A stretch of DNA of 61,114 bases from Cudoniella acicularis (GCA_013054445.1 JAAMPI010000137.1:1-61114), one strand, 5' to 3'; shown: positions 44,092 to 56,082, counted from the first letter of the stretch. Numbers and translations: made by a program. Notes: generated by a model from the letters alone, not told the origin.

Positions 44092-47000
44092 ATGCCTTCA
44101 CCCGAGGAGAACATCGAGAGACAAAAATTGATCAAAGACAACAAGAGAACACTGATAATCCTCAAACTCAATAGTCAGGAGAAATGGGATGGTAAGTGCC
44201 CTCTATAATACTATCCTTCGGTCCCTTCCGACTTCCCGTACTGACATTTCAATCGTAGCAAACAATCCCGGCCCGCCTAATGCTTATGTATGGACCTTTA
44301 AAAAGAACGATCTCATCCGTGACGAGTTCAAGAAGATATACCTTGAAAAACCTAATTATTCGGAGTCCAGCAGAGAGGAGCAGGATTCTGGCGATGCGAC
44401 TGACAAAGAGGTTCCAGATCTCAGCGACTGGTCATTGGCTCACTTGCGCGCACTTCAGGTTTCTCTCCGTGAGGGACGCGTTTCTGTTTCCCTGTTTCGA
44501 ACTCCCAATCGAACTCCCAAGGTCGAAGAGAGCGATTCTGATTACCAGGAGTCGACAATGTCTTCTGCAAAGAAGAACGCAGGTCGAGTCCGAGCTCATA
44601 ACCGGCTCAAGAATCGTCTCGCGGACGCTATAGGTATGTCTGAAGCCTCCAGAAACGCCAATACGTTATATGCCCAGCAGCCCACGTATTTTCCGCATAG
44701 CGATTTAAGCCCTCCGAGTATCGAACTAACTTCAAGTAGAAGCAAAAACCGGCCGAAAAATTGAAAATCCCTCCTCATTCAACCCTCTCGTCTCGAATCC
44801 GATTACGCCTTACTTCTTCGAATGGCAATTCAGCCCCGAATACCCTGCTTTCCCCAAGGTCAATGGAGGGATATCGAGATGGAATGCAGAACAGCACAGA
44901 GCTTGTGAAGGGGCGCTTGATGCAGGTTACCTCACTGTGGTTGATACTACCTCGGAATCGGCTGCACAGGACGGGAACGGGAACAAGGGCCCAGCAATTA
45001 AGTCAGTGCATCGGAAGTCATCTTCTCGAGGACCGGTCAGCATCGATTCCGCTATAGCTCTTGGCTCTGAGGTTGGAGAAGAGGATCATCTGGGAGGACC
45101 ACAATCCAGACCAGCCTCGTTGCCGCGACTTCATACGGACTTTGGCTCAGCGCCCACTCCAACCCCGGACACACCGCAACGTCAACAATCTCGGACAGAA
45201 ACCCCAAAGCCCTATTCTGATATTCGGGCACAATTTGAGCAGCTTCTTGCCGCTGGTGAAAAAGAAGCTGAGCTGTTGGCAGAGCTAGGGGCGGTGCGAA
45301 AGCTATTGGAAGATGCCCAGGAGGAACTTGGGACTTTGAGGAGGAAGGATGTTCAAGATGCGAATGACAAGGTACGAGAAATCGCGGAGGCTAGAAGAGA
45401 TGGTGAGACAGTTGGAAGGTCGAAGGCTATCGAAGACATGTCCGAGAACCACGAAGGTGAAATGCGTGCCCTTCGTCGCCACCACTTTGAACAACTTGAG
45501 CAGGCTAGAAAAGCGGCTCGCGACGAAGGTTTTCAAGCTGGAAAGGATTTCAGCAAGGGCGAACATGAAGCAGCCCGAGAACGGCTCTTGACCCAGCTAA
45601 GCACAATAAAGCAGGAACACAGCCAAGAGCTGGAGAAAATGTATCAGGAAGGGTTACAAAATGGAAAGGTTTCAAGCAAAGAAGAAATAGAGGCCGTCGA
45701 GGATAGGCACTTGATCCAGTTGGATGCCGAAAAGCTGAAACATGGTCAAGAGTTGCAAAAGTCCTATGACGATGGAGTTCGGTTTGGGAATTCTGCCAAC
45801 GAAACCCAGTATGCCCTGTCGCTTTCCGAGCACAGGGCTGAGATCGACAAACTTTCAGTTCAGTTGAGTGATCTCACGCAGAGAATGGAGCAGGAACGAA
45901 AGTCGAGATGGAAAGATGGCTTTCTAGCTGGAAAATTAGAAAACGGGGCTGAGATTGACAAGCTTACAGCTCAGCTTAATGAGCTTACGCAGAAAACGGA
46001 CCAGGAACGAGAGAAGTCCGCCACTTGGGAAAAGGAACAAGCGCTGCAACTGAAACAAATGGGGGAGAAACATATTAGGGGGTTTGAGATGGCAAAAGAA
46101 GAAGGCCGAATAGCTGCCTATAAGGAGCTAGCGTTGCCTCTCGAAGAGCGACTAGATCCTCTCCGTCTGAGCTCTAACCGAAAGGTACGTAAACTCCCTA
46201 CAGGTGAATTCTTCCGCGGCGTCTAATACAAGTTACAGGTCCGCGAGCTAAAGACAATCTTCCAAAATTGGGGAGACATCCCTCAAAAAGCATTGCCATC
46301 TGAAATGCTACCGGAAGGTCACACACCAGGAGATAAAACCCTTTACTTAATCGCGAAACTCAGCAAGGAGACTGATAAAGTCACTGCTGGGAGTCGACTT
46401 CAGCAAGAAATAGATCGTCGAAATAGTCACGTGTCTATGGAGGCTCGTAACTCAATACTCACCAATGCTGACATCCGCAAAGTCCTGGAGACAATTGCAC
46501 CTTCAAAGGGCAAAGACGACGAAAGTGTGGCTTCATCGTCCCAGGAGGTCTCATTTACACCCCAGCCTGCCGGCGTATTCCCACCAACATCATCCACCTG
46601 GACAGCAATAAACAGCGAGAAGGAAGCGCCTGGTGCTGTTTCACCGCAGCATACTTCTTCTCAGGCAATTCTCAAGTATCGGGGAAATGTAGATGAACCT
46701 CGCAACTCACAAAAGCCAGAGAGCGGACCGTCGCAAATTGCGCGGCCTAGAAGCGCGGCCCAATCATCAACCCCTTTTCCAACAGCGAACGGCGAGAAGG
46801 GAGTTCCTGACGCAAACTCAACGCAACAATCTTCTTCAGCAATCTTGAAAAATCAGGTTCATTCGGATCAGTCGCGCAATGTGGAGAAGCCACGAAGCGG
46901 GATACCACAATCTGCGCGGCCAAGAAGCGCGGCCCAAACACCCGCCCCCATTGCAACAATGATCACGGAGAAGGAACCCTCGGAAACAGTTTCAATGCGG

Positions 47001-49019
47001 CGTCCTTCTCAAGCAATTTTAAAAAATCCTGTCTCCCAGCATGATAAAAATCAGGCCCGCAGTTCTCAAAAGCCACAAAGTGAGATCTCGGGATCTACTA
47101 GAGAAAAGCAACCAAGGCCGAGTGTTAGTCGCGAACCAGATACCAATTCTCAAGGTCCATGGAAACCTTCACGATCTCCTATTCGCGAAACTCCTCATGC
47201 CTCTGCCATAGAGCAGGCTAATACGAACAGTCGTGTTCGATTTGGAATACCGAAAGAGTTGTATGATTTGACTCTTCCTCAGTGGCTAGATCTCAACTGG
47301 GAAAGGAGCAAACTTACTTGTGCTGAACGACTTCCACTTACACCTTCCGAACTACAGATCTTTTCAGATGCTGTACTAAAGCGTGCTCAAGCTGCTGGAA
47401 AGTTTAGCCGGCAATATAAAACGGCACCCGAAATTCGGAACCTCAAATTCTACATTGCGGGCATGGCACTTGAGGTCAGTGCTAACCACTACCTGGGCTC
47501 GATCGGCGCTGTATCAGATGTGCTGAGAATTTTCTCTGCTATTAAAAAGATATTCTTACTCCATTCTGAGCCACATCATATGCCTCTGATCCAAAGCAAT
47601 AAGCCAGCCATTCCGGCTCCTGTGCGCACAGAGCAACAAGCGGTGATGCCAACTGGACCTCGAGATAAGTTCTCCATCCGAGTGGAAGGAACTCAATTGA
47701 AAAGGAAACCAGGAGTGACTCCAGAGCTACCCCCACCAAAACGAAGTAAGCCAGCCATTCTACCCCCGCGACGTTCAGCGAAGGGTGTTGTGGCACCGAG
47801 GAGACCCCAGGACAAGTCTTCGCCAGAAGGGGAAATTCAATCAAAAACAGTATCCGAAATGCACTCAGGCCTATCATCGCTACAATCAAGTAGGCCATCC
47901 ACCTTACCTCCACCGCATACGAAGCAAGATGCTGTGATACCGAGCGGGCCTAGCAATGCTTTAGCCCCACAAGAGGGGAATCAATCCAAAACGCCATTGG
48001 GGATGCAGCCAGAACCACCATCGCTGCAACCAAGTAACCCATCTATTCTGCCTCTGCCTCGTGCTGAGAAAGAATTGATACCCGCTGGGCCTCGGAACAA
48101 GTCCACGTCACAAGAGGGAATCCAGCCAAACAAACAATCAGAAGTGCCCCAAAAGTCAGCATTCCTAAAGCCGACTAAGCCTGCTATCAATCCTCCACCA
48201 CGTACAGAGAAAGATGCTCCAATACCTACGGGGCCTCGCAACGATTCGTCCTCGCGAGAGGGAACCCAATTGAAAAGAAAACTTGACGCGGTATCTGAGC
48301 CAGAGTTTCCAGAGCGGCGAAGATCATCGAGGCAATCTCTGCCAGTTCTTCGTCCTGAATATGTGGGACATTCTGATATCACATTTGAGAAATCGCCCTC
48401 AATCGAAGCAAGTATCAATGGCACGACAATTCCTAGCTTGGGGGATGCTGGAAATAGCACGGGCCGTAAGGATCAATCTCTACCGCCCAAGCCTAGACAT
48501 GAACCACCTAGGGAGACTTTCCCTTCAGGTAACCCCCCGGGTAAACCCGAAAGACGGCAAGCGATAATAAATTCGATCACCCGATTGGGTCAAGCTTGGA
48601 ACACCTCTCATGCTATATCTTGGCTCTCGAGCCCGACACAATCAGCAAAATTACTTACTGCCGTCAAACATGTTGCCGCCGTCATGACTTTCCACGAGGT
48701 GGTCCGATATATCAATTGTGCAATTGTTAGCCGCTGTGAATTGCACGTGAATTTTAGCACACATTGGAGGCCGCACCCAACAACGGCAGACTTCACACTA
48801 TTACGGGAGCGTTCATTAAAGCTTTTTCCAATCTCACCAGAAGATCTGAGGAGACTTCGATTACGGTATGATGATAAATCGGGGTTTTTGGAGGGTGACG
48901 ACAGGCCTTCGAGGCCCGCAAATTCTGGATCGTTTACTATACGGGGTACTGGCAACAATATACCTAATGGAGGTCCCGACTATTGGAAACCGAGACTCGA
49001 GAACGCCAGTACTAGATGA
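44092..49019 (+). CDS. very large repeat-rich coiled-coil protein
   Basis: Four exons: 44092-44191, 44259-44633, 44740-46184 and 46239-49019, with introns of 67, 106, 54 nt (GTAAGT, GTATGT, GTACGT donors), all phase-consistent, giving 1566 residues. The N-terminus (MPSPEENIERQKLIKDNKR; YVWTFKKNDLIRDEFKKIYL) precedes a segment FFEWQFSPEYPAFPKVNGGI. A long coiled coil follows with internal repeats (EIDKLSVQLSDLTQRMEQER then EIDKLTAQLNELTQKTDQER; DEGFQAGK, QEGLQNGK, DDGVRFGN, KDGFLAGK). Next come about three diverged units around ARPRSAAQ...EKE...AILK, a helical region (RFGIPKELYDLTLPQWLDLN), and five Pro-rich units of about 48 residues with KPAI.PP-R..K..IP.GPR. A conserved-looking globular C-terminus (ISWLSSPTQSAKLLTAVKHV) ends it. 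No enzymatic motif. Likely a scaffold-type, lineage-specific protein; role unknown. Confidence 0.7.
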
Positions 49020-50605
49020 GAGATGAAGATTTGTATAGAGCGGCAACGGCAAGTCGAGCAATTGGCATGAAGGAAGTCTACAGCGGTTCTTGCAAGGAAG
49101 ATAGAAAAGTTCTATATTTATGAGCTGGTTTGTTCAGCATTTGCTCGGAGTTTTGCTCAATATGATACCCCAGGTTTTCTAACTATTGTTGTCCGGATGC
49201 TATTACAGTGCGCTAGCTTATTGTTGCTCTATATAGAATCGCAACAAAAAGGCTATTTAGCTGTACAAGCAAGCGAACCTTAATTTCCATTGGTTGACTT
49301 AGTGGATCTCATGATGGCCAAGTCGACCCTGTACACAATTGCCACTTTACACCCTATAGGCGGGTTCGCTTCAAGAAGGAGTCGGGGTAAAGGTGCTTAG
49401 TCATCAGCATGACCTTACCTACTTGGTCCCCATCTCGCCCCTTTCTCAACCCAAGCTCAACCATCTCTGCGCAAACAATTCATCAGGCTATCCAAACCGT
49501 ACCTCGGTTCTCCGAAAAGGTTTTATGCATAATTCAATCAGATATAAGTATCAGATTATGTTATGCTTCCACCATCACTCGCATAGCAACCGATGCTTAA
49601 TTAGGCGCGTGCTAGTGGGCTGACGGTGTCTCGTGATAGGGTATGTTGGAGGCTTGGTGGGATTGGTAGGTAAGTGGAGTATTATGTTTCGTAATATATA
49701 CTATCCCCTCCCCGGCTTAGATGTTATATTGCCACTTCGTTGCCACTATTGCAATACCGTCCAGCACCCCACTTCTCTTTCCACCAGGCACCTGACTAAT
49801 GCCTGAAATCGCCCAGAATGGTAGAATTAACATAATTGAAGCTATTCCCACGATTCTTTATATATTATAAGCATGTACTTTAGATCTTCGTGAATCCTTT
49901 TCCTTCGAGAAGATTACCTAGTAAAGGGTCCTCTTTATTCTCCCCTACTTTTTATAGTATTACGAAGGATATGAAGTTAAATAATATATACCTTCTATAG
50001 TGCTGGCTATAGATATGAATGAATGTAAAGTGGAATTATAAGTGGAGTGCTTAGGGTGGTGATAAAGTGGCAACAAAGTGGCAAAATAACATCTGAACCG
50101 GGGGGGGGGGGGGATAGTACAGTATATCGTTATGTGAGATATGTGTGTGTTTTGTTTCTGATGTATCACGTTTAGCTCAGCCACTCAGAAGTGCTTTTCT
50201 CCCTGTATACTAACTATATGCAGTCTATGCGTGATTACCCGATTCTAGCTTTCATTTCTTTAAAAAGAGGCTTTAAAATATCCTTACTGTATCTCTTCAA
50301 GCATCTAATTTTTTGTTTCCTTGTTACTGGGATCCAGTGAGGTTTCAGCTTGACAAGTAATTACTGTATGCGTTGTTCCTTTGCTGCAAATTCTCAGTGC
50401 TCAATGACTTGATGTCATGATTTACAGCCTTGCTTCCACTCTCACCTACTGTATTATTGCCTTTATCACCTGTTTTAAAGAGATGAGCCGCATGAGCGGA
50501 TTATATAACACCCCTCTACGACAACCATCATGTACTTTTCCCCTTTAACCAAAATCGATATCACAACACATCATCACATACATCTCAAAGAAAACATATT
50601 AACCA
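49020..50605. other. intergenic with an inverted-repeat element
   Basis: No gene. It contains the MITE-like element at 49699-50119 and, from about 50400, the promoter and leader of the CBM18 gene. Confidence 0.5.
49699..50119. mobile_element. MITE-like element with about 50-bp terminal inverted repeats
   Basis: The left end (49699-49749) reads TACTATCCCCTCCCCGGCTT, then AGATGTTAT and TTGCCACTTCGTTGCCACT. The right end (about 50065-50119) is its inverted match: AGTGGCAACAAAGTGGCAAA, then ATAACATCTGAACC, a G14 run and ATAGTA. Weaker inverted similarity extends inward (CACCCCACTT against AAGTGGAGTG). The interior is AT-rich and non-coding, 421 bp in all. No clear target duplication is seen. It fits a non-autonomous DNA transposon. 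Confidence 0.65.
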
Positions 50606-51103
50606 ATGATCTTCCACTCAAAATCAATGTACATCCTCCCCCTCATCCTCCTCTTCACACCCACCGTCCTCCCCTCTCCCATCACTCCCTCCTCCCTCTC
50701 TCTCCGAGTCGGCCCCAACGGCCAATGCGTCACCACCGCCGACTGCCCCTCCGGCCTCTGCTGCTCTCAATGGGGCTACTGTGGCACCGGAGCCGCCTAC
50801 TGCGGAGGCAACATCGGCGCGTGCGGCGCCAACGGTGCTTGCCCAGCAGGAATGTGCTGTTCGCAATGGGGCTACTGCGGTACGGGCCCTGAATACTGTG
50901 GCATAAATCCAAATGGATGTGGAGGCGGTCCTGCCTGTCCTACGGGACTGTGTTGCTCGAAATGGGGGTATTGTGGTACGGGCCCGGAGTATTGTGGACA
51001 GATTCCTAATGGTTGTGGTGGGGGGGCGCCTTGTGCGCCAGGATTGTGTTGTAGTGAGTGGGGGTTTTGTGGGGGTGGGACGGCATATTGTGGGGGGCCG
51101 TGA
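50606..51103 (+). CDS. secreted lectin with four CBM18 chitin-binding domains
   Basis: Intronless, 165 residues from the ATG at 50606. A signal peptide of about 24 residues (MIFHSKSMYILPLILLFTPT...) is followed by four hevein-type CBM18 modules at about residues 40-73, 79-105, 110-137 and 142-163. Each has the CC-S-x-WG-[YF]-CG-x-G-x-x-YCG core with conserved aromatic and cysteine residues. There is no catalytic domain, so it is a chitin-binding lectin rather than a chitinase or deacetylase. Related fungal proteins bind the producer's own wall chitin or shield it and its fragments from host detection; that role is inference here. The third and fourth modules carry fewer spacer residues, and the fourth lacks the final cysteine of the others, ending at YCGGP. 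Confidence 0.85.
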   Translation: MIFHSKSMYILPLILLFTPTVLPSPITPSSLSLRVGPNGQCVTTADCPSGLCCSQWGYCGTGAAYCGGNIGACGANGACPAGMCCSQWGYCGTGPEYCGINPNGCGGGPACPTGLCCSKWGYCGTGPEYCGQIPNGCGGGAPCAPGLCCSEWGFCGGGTAYCGGP

Positions 51104-52200
51104 GGCGGTTGAGGCTGGGGTTGAGGGAGAGGCGATGGGATGGGAGAAGAAGGGAAGCGGGGTGTTTGGGAGGATTCGAAGCTAGGGCTTGTTTGAATTG
51201 GGTACTTATTGCGCGGAGGCGATGCTAGGAGGGGGGGGGTAGGGGGGTTGAGGATAGGATGTGGCATAGGCATAAATCGGTGCAGCCAGGGCGTGCAGGA
51301 CGAATCTCATTGTCTTGGAAGTCATTACTGAGGGAAAGTTGCCATTTATATCTTCTTACACAAAACGCACGTATTTCCTAGCTATTGAACCAATTTCAAA
51401 TGAACAAATGAATCAATCAATAATAAAATTCTGAGATTTGAATAGTATTACCTTGATAACAAATAGATTTTTGTTACTTTGTATTCTAGAATCTTAGATA
51501 TATGTATATAGGGTCCATGTATAAAATTCAAAGCATTTACAAATATGCGTTATAGGTATAACGGTATAATCAGAGAAGAATTTAGACTTAGTTAGTGAAA
51601 TAGAGTAGAAAGAGAGAGCTGGGAAGGAGATAGGTTTATATTTACTGATGTTGATTATAGCGACACTATACTAGTCTTTACTTAAACTATTATCCTAAGG
51701 TACAAAACCTCATGGATTCAATAGTAGATAAGCAGGCCTGTTACAATTGGATTATAATAAAAAGTCATCTAAAGCTATTGTTTTAAAGCAGGCTTTAATG
51801 TTGTATGTAAAGAGAAGGAAATTAGCTTTGCTATTGTAGAGTACTAGGGAAGAAATGATTAAAGAGTTATGAAGCAACCTTGTATATACTATCTTAGAAG
51901 TTGGGAATTAACTAATGCGTTTTAGTATTAAATATGTGTATAACCTTCTGTAATAAATGAATTACTATACCGGAAAATCGATAATCAAACAACAACCTCC
52001 CCCTTTATTCCTTGCCCCTTTTCCAAGTTCGCGAAGCATGTCCCTACTGGACGGCAAATCCTCGGCCCTCGCGACACAACCTAACCTCCAAAAAATATGC
52101 GAGATTTGCACCCAACCAAAAAACCCACTACTCCTCCCACTCACCGAAGAAAAAAATTTCAAAAAATTAATGAATGGGAGGATAGAGCCCACATTTGAAA
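51104..52200. other. AT-rich intergenic DNA
   Basis: G-rich 3' flank of the CBM18 gene (G9 near 51230), then AT-rich sequence from 51360 to 51960 resembling RIP-mutated repeats. No gene is seen. Confidence 0.5.
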
Positions 52201-52323
52201 CGATGTGAGCAGGATTTGAACCTGCGCCTCCGAAGAGATGTGATTTCAATTGATGATGCTCCTGACAGAATCAGGAGATCATTGATTCTAGTCACACGCA
52301 TTAGACCACTCTGCCATCACACC
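52201..52323 (-). tRNA. tRNA-Ser (anticodon AGA) with intron
   Basis: Minus strand. The acceptor stem pairs GGTGTGA with TCACATC (discriminator G). The D arm is GCAGAGTGGTCTAATGC, the anticodon stem TGTGA/TCACA with loop CTAGAAA giving anticodon AGA, then a long class II variable arm CTCTTCGGAG and a T arm GCAGG-TTCAAAT-CCTGC. A 41-nt intron (52245-52285) lies one base 3' of the anticodon, the normal position; it contains a CTCCTGA...TCAGGAG hairpin. The long variable arm and the anticodon make serine the clear assignment. Confidence 0.9.
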
Positions 52324-53278
52324 TGATGTGCTTTTGTTGAAGAGAAAAAGGCTTATTTTAAAGTATTAATATTAGTAGATGAAGGGGGAAGGGAATGGGG
52401 TCGGACCGNGGNTTTTCCGTGGAGAGTGCATGCGCGTGTCAACCCTGACTGGCGCTGGATAAGGATTTGCGACTGGCATTGAAAGTTTTTTATTTCTTTA
52501 TTTATCAATTAAAGTTATAGAGAGGTTTTACTCTTTCGGTATGCACAGAGTAAGGTTTCAAGTACAATTCATCAAATGCGAAGGTGCACAAGTCCCTGCA
52601 ATTCCATACGCCGTCGCTAATTTATAGCGTTCGGGTCCCTGTATTTTAGCAATCGCTCACTAACTCCTAGGGATCTCGGGTTGTAACTTAGCTCGAAAGT
52701 CCCTGTAATTTCAAACCCGCCGTGTCATTTTTCGCACGCTTTATTTAAAAGCTATAATATCGTGCAGTTAGTGGGCATCTATAAAAATGAACTAAATCTC
52801 TTATTTGCCATTATTTAGCATTAAAATCTTTAAGATGAATTCTAGTTGCATTTCACAAATGATGGCGATGCGCCTAATCGTGTGACTCGCCTCCTCGCAC
52901 CCTTCAGGAGTTAGGAGGCAAACCAAAGATTGAAGAATAGAACCTCTTCTTCACTTTTTGGCACCTTAATATTGATCGTAATTAAAGTTTCTCGAGACTT
53001 TAGTTCAAAATCATAACAGATATTTCAGTACCAGAAAATCGTCTCTTGGATTGCAGTTCAGGGTCTTCAAATATTTTACAGCTCAAAATCTTCGCATTCG
53101 ATCTAACACAAATCCATTGCAGCAAAACTTTACAAAATAACACAACAGTAATCACTCAAAGGCATGTATGTCCTCACTACCCTCTGGCCCCAGTGGCCCC
53201 CACTCCTTCTAGTCACAACCTCCTCCGGCAACTCAGACAAAATTTCGGCGCGATCAAACTCAGTACCAAAACGCCTCC
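52324..53278. other. intergenic with two undetermined bases
   Basis: N at 52409 and 52412. Between about 52580 and 52740 GTCCCTG(T/C)A(A/T)TT-type words recur at 52590, 52636 and 52702, a degenerate short repeat. No gene is seen. Confidence 0.45.
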
Positions 53279-53939
53279 TTAAAAACCCATCTGCACATGC
53301 TCCGCAGCACTATTCGTTGCCTCGGATTTTTGTCCATTCTCCTGGAGCCCCAGATCATGAAAAGTATACTTAATGAACGCTGCATCATATTCACACGAAT
53401 CATGTAGCATATAATCGTTGATTGACTTTCCAGAATCCAAGCTGAAAGTTTCCCAATTCGTATGTCTGCCATGTGTTTTTACCGGCGGAGTATGTGACGG
53501 ACTAGGTGGCGGTGGTTGCGATTGAAGGAGCTCAAGTCTCGAACCGAATAAATCTAAAAGCGGGTGCGGTTCATCGCCGTATAAATCATGAGGTGGTGGA
53601 CCGTTATTGTTGCCAACTGTGGAGCCTTTTGATGGCAGAGTAAAACGAAGTTTGTGAGAGGAGGAGTCTTCCGCCCTGAGGTGGAACCAGAAATTAGAAT
53701 TGAGGCTGCAAAGCATGAAGTTTGAGAAGTGGGGCTCGCCATTCCCAAAATTTTAAAGTGTCTGCGTTGTGGCCTTGTTGATCTACCCCTTCCTCCATTT
53801 TGCGTGGCTTGCGGGTAGGAATAGGAATTGGTGTTGGGAGGATGTAGCTTATTGAGCGTTTGGGTGCTGGAGGAGAGGGGGTGCGGGGCCCGCTGGTTTC
53901 TGTTCCGTGGTTAAATGAGCTGGAGTTGAGTTGGGTCAT
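53279..53939 (-). CDS. orphan protein of unknown function (one frame break)
   Basis: The ATG at 53939 opens MTQLNSSSFNHGTETSGPRT, a Pro/Ser-rich and then basic N-terminus (IPIPTRKPRKMEEG). The frame then stops. A second frame, open from just after 53757, continues with FGNGEPHFSNFMLCSLNSNF, AEDSSSHKLRFTLPSKGS, a Pro-rich part and SGKSINDYMLHDSCEYDAAF to a stop at 53279. The two frames meet at an AAAATTTT block (53747-53754); one base fewer there makes a smooth 219-residue protein. No GT-AG intron has the right phase. No family is recognised. I treat it as one gene with a probable sequence error. Confidence 0.5.
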
Positions 53940-54742
53940 GGTGAATTTGTAAGTTGATGGGATGAGAAAAGTGGAAAGGTAGATTGTAGACTGCTTTGGC
54001 TTTTTGGATGAGAGTGGTGAGTTATGTGGGTATAGACGGTTATTCATCTCGAAAAATTTGTTATGCTTTGAGTCATAAAGCGTGGTAATTATCAAGCAAT
54101 TTACTGGTGTGACAGTTCAATGCAAATGATGAAGTGACTTGCGATGATTGACGGGTCCAGGGAGGAAATCAAGGAAACCATAATTTTGCGCATACAACAA
54201 ATTTTGACTTGCACAAGTAGATTAGGGGAAATCTCCGGTTGTAGCACAGAATGTGACAAGGAAACAGCTTCGAGTTAAGTTGTCATAATAACAACCCCGC
54301 GAAGATTTTGACTGCTGAGCAAACGGGAAACAGATAGGCACCGTCTGTTCGATATGTTAGTGATGAAGTTTAATCATAACTTGAGCAAACAGAAATCTGA
54401 CTCATTCGTGTCTCCTTTTTCTAAACTTGTAAGGAATTATAGAACTACCCCCCTTTTCTTACCCAGCTTGGAAAGGGGCTTAGCCGAACCCCTCCCCCGC
54501 ATTGTCTGAGGCCTAAGGCTGAAACATCGCTGCTGCGGAGTTTGACGAGGCTTGCATCCTAACACCCAAATATTGGCCTAAACGTGATAACATTGAGTTC
54601 TCATGCAGATGGAGAGGCAAGGAAAGCGGAGACTTCGGAGAGTATGCAGGCCCTTACCTCCGCCCCTCTTTTATGCTCTTAAGCCCCAATTTCATATCCG
54701 TGTATCTGGCTAATTTTTTTCAGGCGTGTTATTGACGGCGAG
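53940..54742. other. intergenic
   Basis: No gene recognised; the promoter side of both the 53939 gene (minus) and the pseudogene beginning near 54743 (plus). Confidence 0.4.
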
Positions 54743-56082
54743 TTGGGAAACCTGTTCGAGTTCGAGGCGCAGGACTCCGTTTCTCCAAATAGTTTCCCGA
54801 ATATGCTAATCAACTTCGACATATTTTATGACGACGAGAGGTACTTCTTCAGGGCTACGAAAACCGCGGACTTGGACTCCAATGACCAGGAGAAGACGAA
54901 TAATCTCGAGCAGGAATGGAAGGCTCTGCATGATGCGAATCCAAATGTCAAATATAAGCTGGAGTATCCGCCGATAAAGGAAGAAGAATTAGAAGAGAGA
55001 GTTTCTGGGGATGCCGGAGAGACTTCGCCTGTTCCCCTTCAGCAAAAAGAGAAAGGCGGAACGCGGAGTATGCACATTCTCATCACTTCTCTCTCAAAAT
55101 TCCATAAAATTGTGCAGAATTGATCATAGGAATCTTTTCCCGACCACTAACTGACATTTTGCGAGTATCACCCATTCATCAATGGTTTTAAAAATCCCCC
55201 AGGCGCTCTAGTCGTCTATATTAGCGACCCTCCTCCAAAATTACCGAAACAGCCAGGATGGGATATTTTTGGTCAATATCAACTAAAATGGACAAATCGT
55301 CAAGATCCTGTTAAGGCGACAGATTACTGCTTCGAACTTCACCACAGAACCTTTAATCCACATCAGCTGTTTGCCACTTTTGAATTCGACAACCTCAAGG
55401 GAGTTATGCGATTATGCCCCGGAAGGAACTTACCGCCCGACCAGACAAGCTACTGTCCTTAAAGAACTTCGAATATGCCTGTTACCTTGACGAGAAAGAA
55501 CGCCCGGGTGTTAGCTTCAAACAATGGCTGGTATGTCTATTTCTAATGCTAACTTTAAAAGCTCTCACGGGTTTTGGGCGCTGAACTATATATTAGTACC
55601 CTTTACTTCAAGAGTACCTGCTAGCTTCTGAAAATTTGTAGGCTAGATGGCGAGTTATTGAGGGCGATACCCTGAAAGGCGGAGAAATCCGTGCCCAAGG
55701 GCAGTTCTGATTCAGTTCACATTTAAGAAAGAGGCATACGAACCCGGAAGTGATTTCAATGTCCAAAAAATTGCGTTCCCCATGATCTTGCATTTGAAGG
55801 TATCCAGGCTTATCAGTTGAACCATCCCAGCCCAGATTTCATTATAGAAAAGGAGTGGCAGGCATTGTTTTATCCTAGCTAGGAGGCTAGCCCAACATCC
55901 ACCCCCCTTTCCTGTTAGATCAATCATACCGATCAAATACAAACCCACCAAAACCCCTACAAATCCGGCTGCTACCTAAGAATGCCCAGAATGGGCATGG
56001 GATATCACTGCTGATGAAATTTTGAGTAATATCGGCCTCCTAAAAAAGGCAAAGTTCGCAATGTCAATCTTCCTAGCCAACC
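54743..56082 (+). pseudogene. decayed gene, 3' end cut by an LTR
   Basis: Plus-strand coding-like sequence in several frames. It begins with MGNLFEFEAQDSVSPNSFPN and FFRATKTADLDSNDQEKTNN (54743-55123). It continues YHPFINGFKNPPGALVVYIS and WTNRQDPVKATDYCFELHHR (about 55165-55460), then RPDKLLSLKNFEYACYLDEK and SFKQWL, GDTLKGGEIRAQGQF, FTFKKEAYEPGSDFNVQKIA, and finally ECPEWAWDITADEILSNIGL at about 55980-56045. Frameshifts and stops separate the blocks. The last block runs up to the LTR at 56083, where similarity to coding ends. No known domain is recognised. Confidence 0.55.

Noticed and set aside
50872..51273. Pro-rich minus-strand frame opposite the CBM18 gene
   Set aside because: Antisense of Gly/Cys-rich CBM18 codons; low-complexity shadow.
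53694..53860. An intron from GTAGAT (about 53788) to CCTCAG in the orphan gene
   Set aside because: It joins in the wrong phase; a one-base change at AAAATTTT explains the frames better.
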